Shown in pieces: positions 20,205-28,682 of a stretch of 30,766 bases of DNA. Both the position numbers and the translations under genes were made by a program. Under the pieces are notes generated by a model. It did not search any database. It was not told where the DNA came from and saw only the letters and a program-made list of their open reading frames with translations. The DNA comes from Candidatus Bathyarchaeota archaeon (GTDB taxonomy: Archaea; Thermoproteota; Bathyarchaeia; TCS64), in assembly GCA_014730055.1 (NCBI GenBank), contig WJIV01000052.1, forward strand, positions 1 through 30,766, in the 5' to 3' direction. Position 1 is the stretch's first letter. Every line of letters begins with the position of its first letter.

Positions 20205-23087
20205 ATGATGCCGTCAAACTTGTTGAAGGAGAATGCATTTTCACAGCTTTGCCGTCCAGTGCGTAGATTGATAGATGAGAAAGGATTTGAGACCCCTACT
20301 GAGCCCCAGCAGCGTCTCATTCCCATAATCCTTGATGGGAAAAACGTCCTGTTAATATCAGCTACAGCAACCGGAAAGACAGAAGCTGCAGTCCTACCGG
20401 TTTTACATAATTATCTCTTGAGAGGAGGTAGTCAGCCGGGGATTAGCATTCTCTATATTACACCTCTGAGAGCTCTAAATCGTGATATCCTGAATAGGAT
20501 GACATATTGGTGTAACAAACTGGATATGCGTCTCGGTGTTCGTCACGGGGATACCAGTCAAAAAGAACGAACTTACCAGAGAAGAAGCCCCCCAGATATG
20601 CTGATCACCACCCCTGAAACACTACAGGCGATTCTTCAAGGCAGGACAATTAAGAACCACCTGAAAACGGTAAGATGGATTATTATAGATGAAATCCACG
20701 AGCTTGCTGATAATAAGAGGGGTAGTCAACTGAGTCTAGCTCTTGAGAGGGTAAGATCGGTGGCTGATGAGACTCCCCAGTTCATCGGCCTGAGCGCTAC
20801 TATTGGAAGCCCAGACACCGTATCTCAGTTCTTAGTTGGAGAAGGAAGAAAGGCAGAGATCGTCCAAGTCTCCGCATTAAGGGACACAAAACTTGATATT
20901 ATCTACCCTGAGCCTGGCACTGAGGATTATGATCTTGCGAGAAAACTCTTCACACATCCTGATGTAGCTGTAAGGCTAAAGGAGATGAGGAACCTTATAA
21001 ACGAACATGATACTACCCTCATTTTTACAAATACTAGAAGCACAACCGAGGCACTTACTAGCAGATTCAATATCTGGGACAAAGAACTGCCCCTGAGTAT
21101 ACATCATGGCTCACTTGCGAAGACAAGCAGGATAGCCACAGAAAAAGGACTGAGGGCGGGAGATCTTAAAACTGTAATTTGCACCAGCAGCCTTGAACTC
21201 GGTATAGACATTGGAAGGATCGACCTCGTAATACAGTACAACAGCCCAAGACAAGTCACTAGGCTCCTTCAGCGGGTGGGAAGAAGCGGGCACAGTATTG
21301 AGCAGACCAGCAAGGGGGTTATAATAGCTCTCAACAGTGATGACGCACTCGAATCCATGGTTATATGCAGAAGGGCCCTGCATGAGATGATGGAGCCTCT
21401 GGTGGTTCCAGAGAAACCCTACGATGTACTTGTGAACCAGCTTATTGCCGAGTTGATGCAGCGAAACAGAATGTATTTCTTACAGGCACAGACCCTGTTT
21501 GAGAATGCTTACCCGTACAGAAATTTAATTGAAGAAGAGATCGTTGATGCAGCACGCTACATGCATAACCGCTTTCCAAGGTTAGCATGGGTTAGCGAGG
21601 AGGATGAGGTGATGATCAAGCCTCGCGGAAGTCGCAAGACGATGTATCGCTATTTTTTCAACAATCTCTCAATGATCCCTGACGAAAAAGACTATCTTAT
21701 TGTAGACGTTGATGAGGACTCTCCTGTGGGTATATTGCAGGAAGCTTTTGTCGCCGAGTATGCAAAACCAGGGGTGAAGTTCACCCTAAGGGGCAGGGCA
21801 TGGAAGATACTCAATATTCACAATGATAAGATCTACGTTAGGCTAGAGGATGATCCTACTGGAGCTATTCCAAGCTGGGTAGGTGAACAGATCCCGGTAC
21901 CACTGGATGTAGCATTAGAAGTTGGAGAGATCAAAGGTTTCGTAGAAGAAGGACTCATGAAAGGCTTGTCAACAGACGAGATAAGCTCCGAGTTACATTT
22001 CAGGTATCCAGCAAATATAGACACTATTAAGAGAGCCATAAGCGAGTTAGTTGACCACTATAATCTTGGTCTCTCTATACCTACCGATAGGAGGGTGGTT
22101 GTCGAGGACTGGGATGAGAATGTTATTCTACACTGTAACTTTGGTACACTTGTTAACAGGACCTTAGCCAGGATCCTTGGACATGTTATCAGTGAGAGGA
22201 TAGGTTACCCTGTTGGCGTTCAACAGGATACATATATGATTATTATCCAGACTGTGGGGGAGGTAGACGCTAGATACATTGAAACACTCCTTCTTAACCT
22301 TGCTAAAGGTGATCTCAATAAGTACATTGAAGAGGCTGTAACAAAAACCGGATTATTCAAAAAAAGACTAATAAATGTAGCAAGGAAATCTGGAGCTTTA
22401 AGTAAGTTCGCGAATTTTAGCAATGTTACACTTGGAAGGCTTATGAAGACCTTTGAAGGAACAATTATCTATGAAGAGGCAATGAAAGATGCCCTTCGAC
22501 AGGATATGGATATTGATTCAACTTTCAACTTGCTGAAGAAAATGTCCGAAGGAGATATGGAAATAATTGTTTTGGATAAAATTCGTGATATTAGCCCTCT
22601 AGGAGAGCTAGCCATCAACAGCATGAGCATGACCACTGACATTGTCCCACCTGAGAACATTACAAGGATAATCCTTGAGTCTGCTAAGGCACGACTGTAT
22701 AATGAGACGAGGATTCTTGGATGTATGGATAAACTAGACTGGTTAGATGAGACCACCGTAAAGGAATTTCCAGAGCAGATAGAGTGCCCAATATGTGGTT
22801 CTAAAGAGATAGGTGTATTTGATAGAAGCTTCCAGGAAGTGGCCCAACAACAGGCGGTATATCGAGGAGGTTCAAAAAAGGAACCGGAGTGGTGGTGGGA
22901 AAGAGCTCAAGATGCGGCAAAGTTGATATCTATCTACGGTAGAAGAGCCGCGATCATAGCAGCAGCAAAAAGAGTGAACTTCACCGAGGCTTGGGATATT
23001 CTCGCAGAGACTGAAGGGGAGTCTGATGAATTTTTCACACGGATAATTGAGGCTGAGCGGAAAGCATTGAAAGAGCGCTTTATGTAG
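20205..23087 (+). CDS. Lhr-family ATP-dependent DNA/RNA helicase
   Basis: A 960-residue superfamily 2 helicase. RecA domain 1 has a PTEPQQ Q-motif (31-36), Walker A SATATGKTEA (52-61), TPLRAL, the DEIH box (162-165) and SATI (197-200). RecA domain 2 has HHGSLAKTSR, CTSSLELGIDIG and QRVGRSGHS (about 355-363). Behind them lie the winged-helix and Lhr-core regions that distinguish the family from Ski2/Hel308 proteins, and a C-terminal CPICGSKEIG with a single CxxC pair. Archaeal Lhr proteins unwind DNA and RNA:DNA hybrids and are linked to repair or RNA metabolism. The start is ATG 20205 or the next codon, ATG 20208. Codon use is slightly more GC-rich than neighbouring genes. The AroM-like gene follows after 44 bases. 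Confidence 0.93.
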   Translation: MMPSNLLKENAFSQLCRPVRRLIDEKGFETPTEPQQRLIPIILDGKNVLLISATATGKTEAAVLPVLHNYLLRGGSQPGISILYITPLRALNRDILNRMTYWCNKLDMRLGVRHGDTSQKERTYQRRSPPDMLITTPETLQAILQGRTIKNHLKTVRWIIIDEIHELADNKRGSQLSLALERVRSVADETPQFIGLSATIGSPDTVSQFLVGEGRKAEIVQVSALRDTKLDIIYPEPGTEDYDLARKLFTHPDVAVRLKEMRNLINEHDTTLIFTNTRSTTEALTSRFNIWDKELPLSIHHGSLAKTSRIATEKGLRAGDLKTVICTSSLELGIDIGRIDLVIQYNSPRQVTRLLQRVGRSGHSIEQTSKGVIIALNSDDALESMVICRRALHEMMEPLVVPEKPYDVLVNQLIAELMQRNRMYFLQAQTLFENAYPYRNLIEEEIVDAARYMHNRFPRLAWVSEEDEVMIKPRGSRKTMYRYFFNNLSMIPDEKDYLIVDVDEDSPVGILQEAFVAEYAKPGVKFTLRGRAWKILNIHNDKIYVRLEDDPTGAIPSWVGEQIPVPLDVALEVGEIKGFVEEGLMKGLSTDEISSELHFRYPANIDTIKRAISELVDHYNLGLSIPTDRRVVVEDWDENVILHCNFGTLVNRTLARILGHVISERIGYPVGVQQDTYMIIIQTVGEVDARYIETLLLNLAKGDLNKYIEEAVTKTGLFKKRLINVARKSGALSKFANFSNVTLGRLMKTFEGTIIYEEAMKDALRQDMDIDSTFNLLKKMSEGDMEIIVLDKIRDISPLGELAINSMSMTTDIVPPENITRIILESAKARLYNETRILGCMDKLDWLDETTVKEFPEQIECPICGSKEIGVFDRSFQEVAQQQAVYRGGSKKEPEWWWERAQDAAKLISIYGRRAAIIAAAKRVNFTEAWDILAETEGESDEFFTRIIEAERKALKERFM

Positions 23088-23131
23088 CAAATTGAAAACA
23101 ATCATATATCAACTCTAATTATGTATTCATC

Positions 23132-23794
23132 ATGAAAAAATTGGGATTATTAACCATCGGTCAGAGTCCGAGGGATGATCTAATTCCTTCTCTTTTAGAA
23201 ATCCTTGGTGAGGAATATGAGATTATTCAAGCTGGTGCTCTTGATGACATGACTTATGAGGATGTCCAGAAAATTCCACTCAGGGAAGAGGACTATATCC
23301 TCGTAAGCAGAATGAGAGATGGCAGAGAAGTTAAGATTACAAAAAAGTCTATCCTACCAAAGCTACAAGAGAAAATTCACGAGATAGAGAATAAAGGTGC
23401 TAGAGTTACTGTAGTAATGTGCACTGGAAAATTTCCACAATTCGAATCTAATGGACTTGTTGTAACCCCTCAGGAGGTACTTAGAGGTGTAATAGAGGGG
23501 TCATTGAAAGCTGGTAAGCTCGGTGTAGTTTATCCAACAGAAGAACAGGAATTCATGGCTAAAAAGGAATTCGGCAGGGAAGGAGTCGAAGTCTATGCCG
23601 ACTCTGTTTCACCTTATGAACCGGAGGATATAGATGGCTTGATTAGGAGATTAAGAAGAGAAAACCTTGACCTAATTTTCTTGAATTGCTTTGGATTCCC
23701 TAGAGAGCTGTACACCCAGGTAAAAAAGGAAACTGGTAAACCGACAATTCTTAGTAATGCGGTAATTGCAAGAGTATTGAAAGAACTACTCTAG
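23132..23794 (+). CDS. AroM-family protein (Asp/Glu racemase-like fold)
   Basis: A 220-residue protein of the AroM family, first named for a gene next to aroL in enterobacteria and still without a firm function. The N-terminus LGLLTIGQSPRDDLIPS is the family signature. Two cysteines in the positions typical of Asp/Glu/hydantoin racemases are present: C97 in VVMCTGKF and C186 in FLNCFGFP. That makes a cofactor-free racemase or isomerase activity plausible; this is inference from the fold. It is cytosolic. The gene follows Lhr by 44 bases, and its last nine bases overlap the end of the RlmE gene on the other strand. Confidence 0.85.
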   Translation: MKKLGLLTIGQSPRDDLIPSLLEILGEEYEIIQAGALDDMTYEDVQKIPLREEDYILVSRMRDGREVKITKKSILPKLQEKIHEIENKGARVTVVMCTGKFPQFESNGLVVTPQEVLRGVIEGSLKAGKLGVVYPTEEQEFMAKKEFGREGVEVYADSVSPYEPEDIDGLIRRLRRENLDLIFLNCFGFPRELYTQVKKETGKPTILSNAVIARVLKELL

Positions 23795-24493
23795 ATCTTC
23801 CTCATCAAATAATAACTGATCTCCTGGGATATATTCATCCTCTTCTTCTTTGTAATCTCTCTCCAAGGTGAGTTTAGGTTTAGAAGCGTTTGTCTTAAGT
23901 CCATGAGCTACAACGTATCTCTCTGCGCTACCTTTTCTTGAAGCCCTTGGTTTATAATTCTTCACATAGGAAAAGACATGCTTTACTTGTCGGATAAACC
24001 TTGTATGTTCTCCACCTTGAAAGATCTTCACAACAAACCAACCGTCAGATTTTAACATCTTCCAGGCAATTTGAAGTGCGATTCTAGCTAGGTATATCTG
24101 TCGGAATTGATCGAGGTCCCATTGACCGGTTACATCTGGTGCCATGTCGGATAATATAACGTCAACCTTTTCATCGAAAATATTCATTAATTCTTCTTGT
24201 AATTCGGCGTCTCTTATGTCTCCAATTACTGTTAGAACGTTCTCAGCCCATATTGGTTCAATTTCCTCCAGATCAATACCCACAATTAATCCTTCTGGGT
24301 CAATCTTCTCACTTGCAACTTGCAACCACCCACCGGGTGCTGCACCTAGATCAATGGCATATTTTGCGTTTTTGAAAATCCCGAATTTGTTATTAATCTG
24401 TTTTAGTTTATAGGCAGACCTGCTTCGATATCCCTCTTCTTTTGCACGTTGGTGAAAGTGATCGTGTTTACGTTCATGAATCCATCTCGACAA
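23786..24493 (-). CDS. rlmE: RlmE/FtsJ/Trm7-family RNA 2'-O-methyltransferase
   Basis: A 235-residue SAM-dependent methyltransferase. The catalytic K-D-K-E tetrad is K29 (SAYKL), D116 (LSDMAPD), K156 (VVKIFQG) and E191 (KGSAERYVV), with the SAM motif IDLGAAPGGW (47-56). It methylates a ribose 2'-OH; in bacteria the target is U2552 of 23S rRNA, while the eukaryotic Trm7 branch modifies the tRNA anticodon loop, so the archaeal target is either. The C-terminus carries a ~30-residue acidic tail (EEEDEYIPGD, FDEEDLE) beyond the core. The start is TTG 24493, which gives the expected short lead MSRWIHERK. The gene's 3' end overlaps the convergent AroM-like gene by nine bases, an unusually tight arrangement. 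Confidence 0.92.
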   Translation of the reverse strand: MSRWIHERKHDHFHQRAKEEGYRSRSAYKLKQINNKFGIFKNAKYAIDLGAAPGGWLQVASEKIDPEGLIVGIDLEEIEPIWAENVLTVIGDIRDAELQEELMNIFDEKVDVILSDMAPDVTGQWDLDQFRQIYLARIALQIAWKMLKSDGWFVVKIFQGGEHTRFIRQVKHVFSYVKNYKPRASRKGSAERYVVAHGLKTNASKPKLTLERDYKEEEDEYIPGDQLLFDEEDLE

Positions 24494-24577
24494 TATATTA
24501 TCACATATAGACTTTTATGGTGTTTATTGAAGATTAGGAAAAACATACATTATTTAAAATGTTTTTGACGGGATCTA

Positions 24578-25765
24578 TTATCTTCGGGGAGTCAGTATTT
24601 CACTAAGCTCGAATATATTCGCATCTGTTTTTATGCTTCTATTGCCAAAATGTGTAACAGTTACTTTATATCCTTCATGCTTTATCCGCTCAATGGCTTC
24701 ACTGGTTGAAATTGATTTTGACCCGATTAAGCTACATATCTTATCTATATCATAGAATCCAACGGGGTATCCAATCTCGTTATTAACCATTCTTAGTAAA
24801 CTCGCACTTTTCGTGTTTTCCAAGTATTTTTTATTTGACAGAGCCTCTAGCATCAACTTCATAAAACTCCTATCAGCTAGCTCCCCGAGCCATAATGGTC
24901 CTGCTATAACGTAGTATTCATCGCATTTTGGGCATTTTTCCTTCTTATTGTGATATGAGGACTCCCTGTATAGGCACTTTTTGCAGTATTTAATAAATCC
25001 CATTTCACTGATTTTTTGATCTGCTAATTTTGCTCCTTTGTCAAGTCTTGCATATAATCTTATGTAGTGATCAGAATAGAAACTGAAGAGCGGTTCCGCG
25101 GAGGTTTCATGAACTGCTGCATTTTTAATTAATGCGCCTGCAAGCAATCTCAATGCGACCTCATGACAGAATTCAGATTGTATTGAATCCCCCCCATACT
25201 TCCTTATGCAAGCTCTTTTATTCACACCACATAGAGGAGCCATATCAGTGGCTGTTAGAGCAATATACCCATGGTTTCTTACAGAAAGTACTCCATTATT
25301 TAGAAAAGGGGTTGGTGATCCATAAGGATCTATGTCGACATAATCAAACCTGCCACCGGGATAGGCATGCAAACTTAGTAGCAGATTCGCATCAAGAAGT
25401 CTGAGACTGCTTCTATCCGCTACATTGTTTAACGTTGCATTCTCTGTAGCCAGTTTGATTGCTGTTGGGTTTAAATCACCCATTACGACCTTCCGGGTAT
25501 TACCTAGTTCAACAAGGAAACGAACCCCCCTTACACCGCTACCACACATCGGTTCACATAATTCGAGTCCTCTATCCTTCCCCGATTCAATAACTGATAA
25601 AAATAATACCGCTGTATCACGGTTTGTCTTCATTACTGGATTGTAAAAAACTGGAGCCTCACTACGTAGATGCTGAATAGGCTCCCCACTTTTGATATCT
25701 AACTTGGGTACAAGTAATCTTGCTTTTCCTTCGGCTATCTCTTTCGTAGGGAATCCTAAACTCAT
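24578..25765 (-). CDS. trm1: tRNA (guanine-26-N2)-dimethyltransferase Trm1
   Basis: A 395-residue Trm1. It dimethylates G26 of tRNA using SAM. Seen are VFYNPVMKTNRD (39-50), the SAM-binding LCEPMCGSGVRGVRFL (69-84), GDLNPTAIKLA, the DIDPYGSPTPFL catalytic stretch (145-154), TATDMAPLCG (171-180), and a zinc site C261-x2-C264 ... C278-x2-C281 in the C-terminal domain. Length and motif order are normal for archaeal Trm1. It starts at ATG 25765 after an AT-rich upstream sequence (ATTATATAA). It lies 84 bases from RlmE on the same strand. With YbaK and RlmE it forms part of the window's RNA-handling set, though not one operon. Confidence 0.96.
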   Translation of the reverse strand: MSLGFPTKEIAEGKARLLVPKLDIKSGEPIQHLRSEAPVFYNPVMKTNRDTAVLFLSVIESGKDRGLELCEPMCGSGVRGVRFLVELGNTRKVVMGDLNPTAIKLATENATLNNVADRSSLRLLDANLLLSLHAYPGGRFDYVDIDPYGSPTPFLNNGVLSVRNHGYIALTATDMAPLCGVNKRACIRKYGGDSIQSEFCHEVALRLLAGALIKNAAVHETSAEPLFSFYSDHYIRLYARLDKGAKLADQKISEMGFIKYCKKCLYRESSYHNKKEKCPKCDEYYVIAGPLWLGELADRSFMKLMLEALSNKKYLENTKSASLLRMVNNEIGYPVGFYDIDKICSLIGSKSISTSEAIERIKHEGYKVTVTHFGNRSIKTDANIFELSEILTPRR

Positions 25766-25840
25766 TCTAGGGGTTATATAATTGATTTAGTTAAAGGAGT
25801 TATCTTTGGTATATTAGCTGTTTATAAAGAAAGTATCAAG

Positions 25841-25876
25841 GAACTATTTTACTCAGAGGTTATAGAACTATTTTAC
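25841..25876. repeat. 12-bp direct repeat GAACTATTTTAC, two copies
   Basis: Copies at 25841-25852 and 25865-25876 with a 12-base gap, so the period is 24. The second copy covers the stop codon of the Ldh2 gene and the first lies just beyond it. The purpose is unknown; it may be a small duplication. Confidence 0.6.
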
Positions 25877-26896
25877 ATCAACATTTAGTTTTTTACATAA
25901 CTCCAATATTTGATTCCAAGTCTGCTCAGGAATAGGAATGCCTTTATCTAACCTTTCAGACTTGGACTCCTTCTCAGGTTCTCCTGGAACTAGAACTCTC
26001 TTACCCGCTTCTGGGGGGATTTTTTTCACGTTAGCTAATAGCTTGCTTGTATTTTCCTTGAATTCGTTTAGCCCCAAAAAAGCCTCAGGGTTTATTCCAA
26101 TCATGAATATTCCATTTGGTGAAGGCGGTTCTTGTATACCTTCGAAGCCAGTTCTTGATCCTGTGAGTACAGCTCCTAAAATTTCACAAATCATTTGTAA
26201 CCCATACCCTTTATAGTCTCCAAATGGAAGCAGCCATCCTCCCTCACTCAAATCAAATGGGTTGTTCGTAATACGACCGTATCTATCTCGAATCCAATGA
26301 TCTGGAATCTTAGCTTTCTTGGATTTCGCCACGCTTACTTTTCCAGCAGCAACAACACTGGTTGCATAATCCACTAGAAAAGGCGATTCACCATCGGTAG
26401 GAACTGATACGCTGTATGGATTAGTTCCAAAGGTCTTACCTAATCCATTGAAAACACTTACGCTGGGATGCCCCACGTTTACATAAAAAGTTGTTATAAT
26501 GTCATTCTTAGCAGCCCATTCTGTATAGTAACCAATTCTTCCTATATGATTACAGTTGTATGCACCAGCAGCAGCAACCATGTTTTCTCCTGCCTTTTCT
26601 ACAACTATCTCCGTTAGCTTCATTGCTGTCTTCTGCCCAAAAGCCCAGTTACCGTCGATATGTACTGTATTAGCTGTTTCTTTGATTATAATTGGCTCAT
26701 TTTCAACTTTTATGAAACCTTTCTGAATGCGCTCACTATATGTTGGGTAATACTGGACACCATGACTATCATGACCTGTCAGATTTGCCTCCACTAGCGT
26801 CTCCACCAGAAATTCTGCGTCCTCGTCTCTGGCACCTTGAGCTTTAAAAATATCTACGCCAATCTTTCTCAACTTGGCTACAGGAATGGAAATCAT
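25868..26896 (-). CDS. Malate/L-lactate dehydrogenase of the Ldh2/MDH2 family
   Basis: A 342-residue NAD(P)-dependent 2-hydroxyacid dehydrogenase of the non-Rossmann Ldh2 family (also ureidoglycolate, sulfolactate and delta-piperideine/pyrroline carboxylate reductases). Family marks: GHDSHGVQYY (H45), the catalytic histidine in YNCNHIGRIGYY (H117), GTNPYSVSVPT, VDYATSVVAAGKV and LPFGDYKGYGLQM. The oxidised acid cannot be told from sequence; malate, lactate or sulfolactate are candidates. It lies 34 bases downstream of threonine aldolase on the same strand, but a TATA element (26917-26928) in the gap predicts its own nearly leaderless transcript. Both could feed amino-acid-derived carbon into central metabolism. 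Confidence 0.92.
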   Translation of the reverse strand: MISIPVAKLRKIGVDIFKAQGARDEDAEFLVETLVEANLTGHDSHGVQYYPTYSERIQKGFIKVENEPIIIKETANTVHIDGNWAFGQKTAMKLTEIVVEKAGENMVAAAGAYNCNHIGRIGYYTEWAAKNDIITTFYVNVGHPSVSVFNGLGKTFGTNPYSVSVPTDGESPFLVDYATSVVAAGKVSVAKSKKAKIPDHWIRDRYGRITNNPFDLSEGGWLLPFGDYKGYGLQMICEILGAVLTGSRTGFEGIQEPPSPNGIFMIGINPEAFLGLNEFKENTSKLLANVKKIPPEAGKRVLVPGEPEKESKSERLDKGIPIPEQTWNQILELCKKLNVDVK

Positions 26897-26916
26897 GAAA
26901 ATAGAAGGGTATATGG

Positions 26917-26928
26917 GATTTATAAGAT
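26917..26928 (-). promoter_or_regulatory. TATA box of the Ldh2-family gene
   Basis: The minus strand reads ATCTTATAAATC, centred about 27 bases from the ATG at 26896. That spacing suits a leaderless mRNA and separates this gene from the threonine aldolase transcript. Confidence 0.5.
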
Positions 26929-26930
26929 TG

Positions 26931-27953
26931 TTAGATAAGCTTCTCTAATCCATTAAGAAATTCTCTGATATCTTCTTCCTCTATACCATAGTGAGTTACC
27001 AGTCTTGTTCGCGCGCTCGCGCGGCTCTTCCAACCCAGTTCATGACAGGCTTTAAGCCAGTCCTCGGGGCTCCATCCAATGACTGAGAAATCTATGTATA
27101 CCATATTTGTCTGGACATCGTTCAGAATCTTTATACCCAAATCTTGTAAACCTTTAGCAAGTATCTTCGCGTTTTTATGATCCTCTTCTAACCTATCAAC
27201 CATTTCAGTTACTGCGATTATACCAGGAGCAGCTATTATGCCTGCCTGCCTCATGCCCCCTCCCAGCATCTTACGATATTTCCTAGCTTTGTCGACCAGT
27301 TCCTGCGATCCAACTACAAGACTGCCAATTGGTGCAGATAGACCCTTACTAAGACAAAACTGTATAGTATCCGCATAACTTGCTATCTCTTTTACGTCAA
27401 CATCAAGAGCAACAGATGCATTGAACACTCTTGCACCATCAAGGTGAACCCCAATTCCGTGGTCTTTGGCAACTTCCCAGTTTGATTTCATTTGATCAAG
27501 GGTTAGTGCTATTCCTCCAGCGGAATTATGGGTATTCTCTATACATAGTAGTCCTGTATTGGGATAATGAATATTATCAGCTCTGATCGCTGACTCGATG
27601 AGTTCGGGCCTCATCCAACCCTTTTCCCCTGGGATAGTTCTAGCCATTAGTTGTCCCATAACTGCAAGTCCCCCTACCTCGTTAACGTAAATGTGACTCC
27701 TTTCTTCAAGAATTATCTCATCCCCTCTCTGTGTATGGGCTAAGATTGAGACCGCGTTCCCTTGAGTTCCGCTTGTTACAAACAAACCTGCCTCTTTTCC
27801 TAAAATATCTGCGGAGATTTCCTCAAGTCTATTAACTGTGGGATCATCTCCATATACATCGTCACCTACCTCTGCGTTCTTTGCAGCCTCCCTCATCTCA
27901 GGAGTGGGTTTAGTTACGGTATCGCTTCTGAAGTCCAAGTTTTTTTCTACCAA
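26931..27953 (-). CDS. ltaE: Low-specificity L-threonine aldolase
   Basis: A 340-residue PLP-dependent fold-type I lyase that splits threonine or allo-threonine to glycine and acetaldehyde. Seen are DFRSDTVTKPTPEMR (7-21), VGDDVYGDDPTVN, SGTQGN (61-66), the stacking His in ERSHIYV (H87), IENTHN, HLDGARVFNA (D172, R175) and the PLP lysine K203 in LSKGLSAPIGS. The C-terminal domain ends with TRLVTHYGI. The start is TTG 27953, giving the family's usual short lead. A 6+1+6 palindrome TTATCT-c-AGATAA (27956-27968) sits directly upstream of the start. The MBL gene ends 47 bases upstream and may share the transcript. Confidence 0.94.
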   Translation of the reverse strand: MVEKNLDFRSDTVTKPTPEMREAAKNAEVGDDVYGDDPTVNRLEEISADILGKEAGLFVTSGTQGNAVSILAHTQRGDEIILEERSHIYVNEVGGLAVMGQLMARTIPGEKGWMRPELIESAIRADNIHYPNTGLLCIENTHNSAGGIALTLDQMKSNWEVAKDHGIGVHLDGARVFNASVALDVDVKEIASYADTIQFCLSKGLSAPIGSLVVGSQELVDKARKYRKMLGGGMRQAGIIAAPGIIAVTEMVDRLEEDHKNAKILAKGLQDLGIKILNDVQTNMVYIDFSVIGWSPEDWLKACHELGWKSRASARTRLVTHYGIEEEDIREFLNGLEKLI

Positions 27954-28000
27954 AGTTATCTCAGATAAGTTGTTGGATCTTACTTAAGGAATTTACCCAA

Positions 28001-28651
28001 CTACCCCCAGTTTGATGCGTTCCTATATGCTCTATCTATGTGCTCGTTTGCTCCTCCTACAATAGGGTTACCATGTCCAGCTAGAAGGATTTCAACATCG
28101 AGTCCTTTTAATTTCTTAAGGCTATCTAGGATCTTGTGATAGTTTCCACTCTCACCATCAAACCTACCGAAATTCCCCCCTGGAAATACAGTATCACCGC
28201 TAAAGAGAATCTTGTTTTCAAGATTGTATAGACACATTCCACCCTCTGTGTGTCCGGGAGTCCAGTAGACCTCCAGAGGCCACTTCTCCGTCTCGATTAT
28301 ATCCCCCTCATTTACTTTGACCAGGTTTTCACCAATTTGGCTGGCAATATATTTTGTATCCTTCTCGTGAACATATACTTTAGGTTCTGCTTTTTGTAAG
28401 ATAATGAAGGTGCCCATAGCGTGATCATGATGAGCGTGAGTTAGTGCGATCTTATCAACATTTGCGGGACCAACGCCTAATTCATTTAGCTGGGGCCATA
28501 CGGGATTGCTTCTATTGCCTACCCCCGTGTCAATAATTGTTGATTTATTTTTACCGATAACATAGATATTACTGCATAGACCTTCCCCTATTATTACATA
28601 CACATTCTCAAGGGCTTGATCTCTTTTTCCTAAATCTATAATACGTGGCAT
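28001..28651 (-). CDS. Metallo-beta-lactamase-fold hydrolase, glyoxalase II-like
   Basis: A 216-residue single-domain MBL protein. The metal motif is THAHHDHAMG (H72, H74, D76, H77), followed by the GHTEGGMCLY histidine, the FSGDTVFPGG aspartate and the C-terminal LAGHGNPIV histidine, so both metal sites are complete. Relatives hydrolyse thioesters (glyoxalase II) or act on other esters; the substrate is not evident. There is no signal peptide. A TATA box at 28671-28680 lies about 25 bases before ATG 28651, indicating it starts a transcript that may run on into threonine aldolase (47-base gap). Confidence 0.9.
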   Translation of the reverse strand: MPRIIDLGKRDQALENVYVIIGEGLCSNIYVIGKNKSTIIDTGVGNRSNPVWPQLNELGVGPANVDKIALTHAHHDHAMGTFIILQKAEPKVYVHEKDTKYIASQIGENLVKVNEGDIIETEKWPLEVYWTPGHTEGGMCLYNLENKILFSGDTVFPGGNFGRFDGESGNYHKILDSLKKLKGLDVEILLAGHGNPIVGGANEHIDRAYRNASNWG

Positions 28652-28670
28652 ACCTTTTTCAATGGAAGGG

Positions 28671-28680
28671 TAAATAAAAC
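28671..28680 (-). promoter_or_regulatory. TATA box of the MBL gene
   Basis: The minus strand reads GTTTTATTTA, about 25 bases before ATG 28651, in the 31-base gap behind the zinc membrane protein gene. Confidence 0.45.
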
Positions 28681-28682
28681 TC

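Noticed and set aside
22867..22883. GGTTC-aaaaaa-GGAACC hairpin
   Set aside because: It lies within the Lhr coding sequence and is explained by the codons for Gly-Ser-Lys-Lys-Glu-Pro.
27011..27024. GC-rich patch GCGCGCTCGCGCGG in AT-rich DNA
   Set aside because: Within threonine aldolase; it encodes Ala/Arg/Ser codons near the conserved TRLVTH stretch and the frame is intact, so no sign of insertion.
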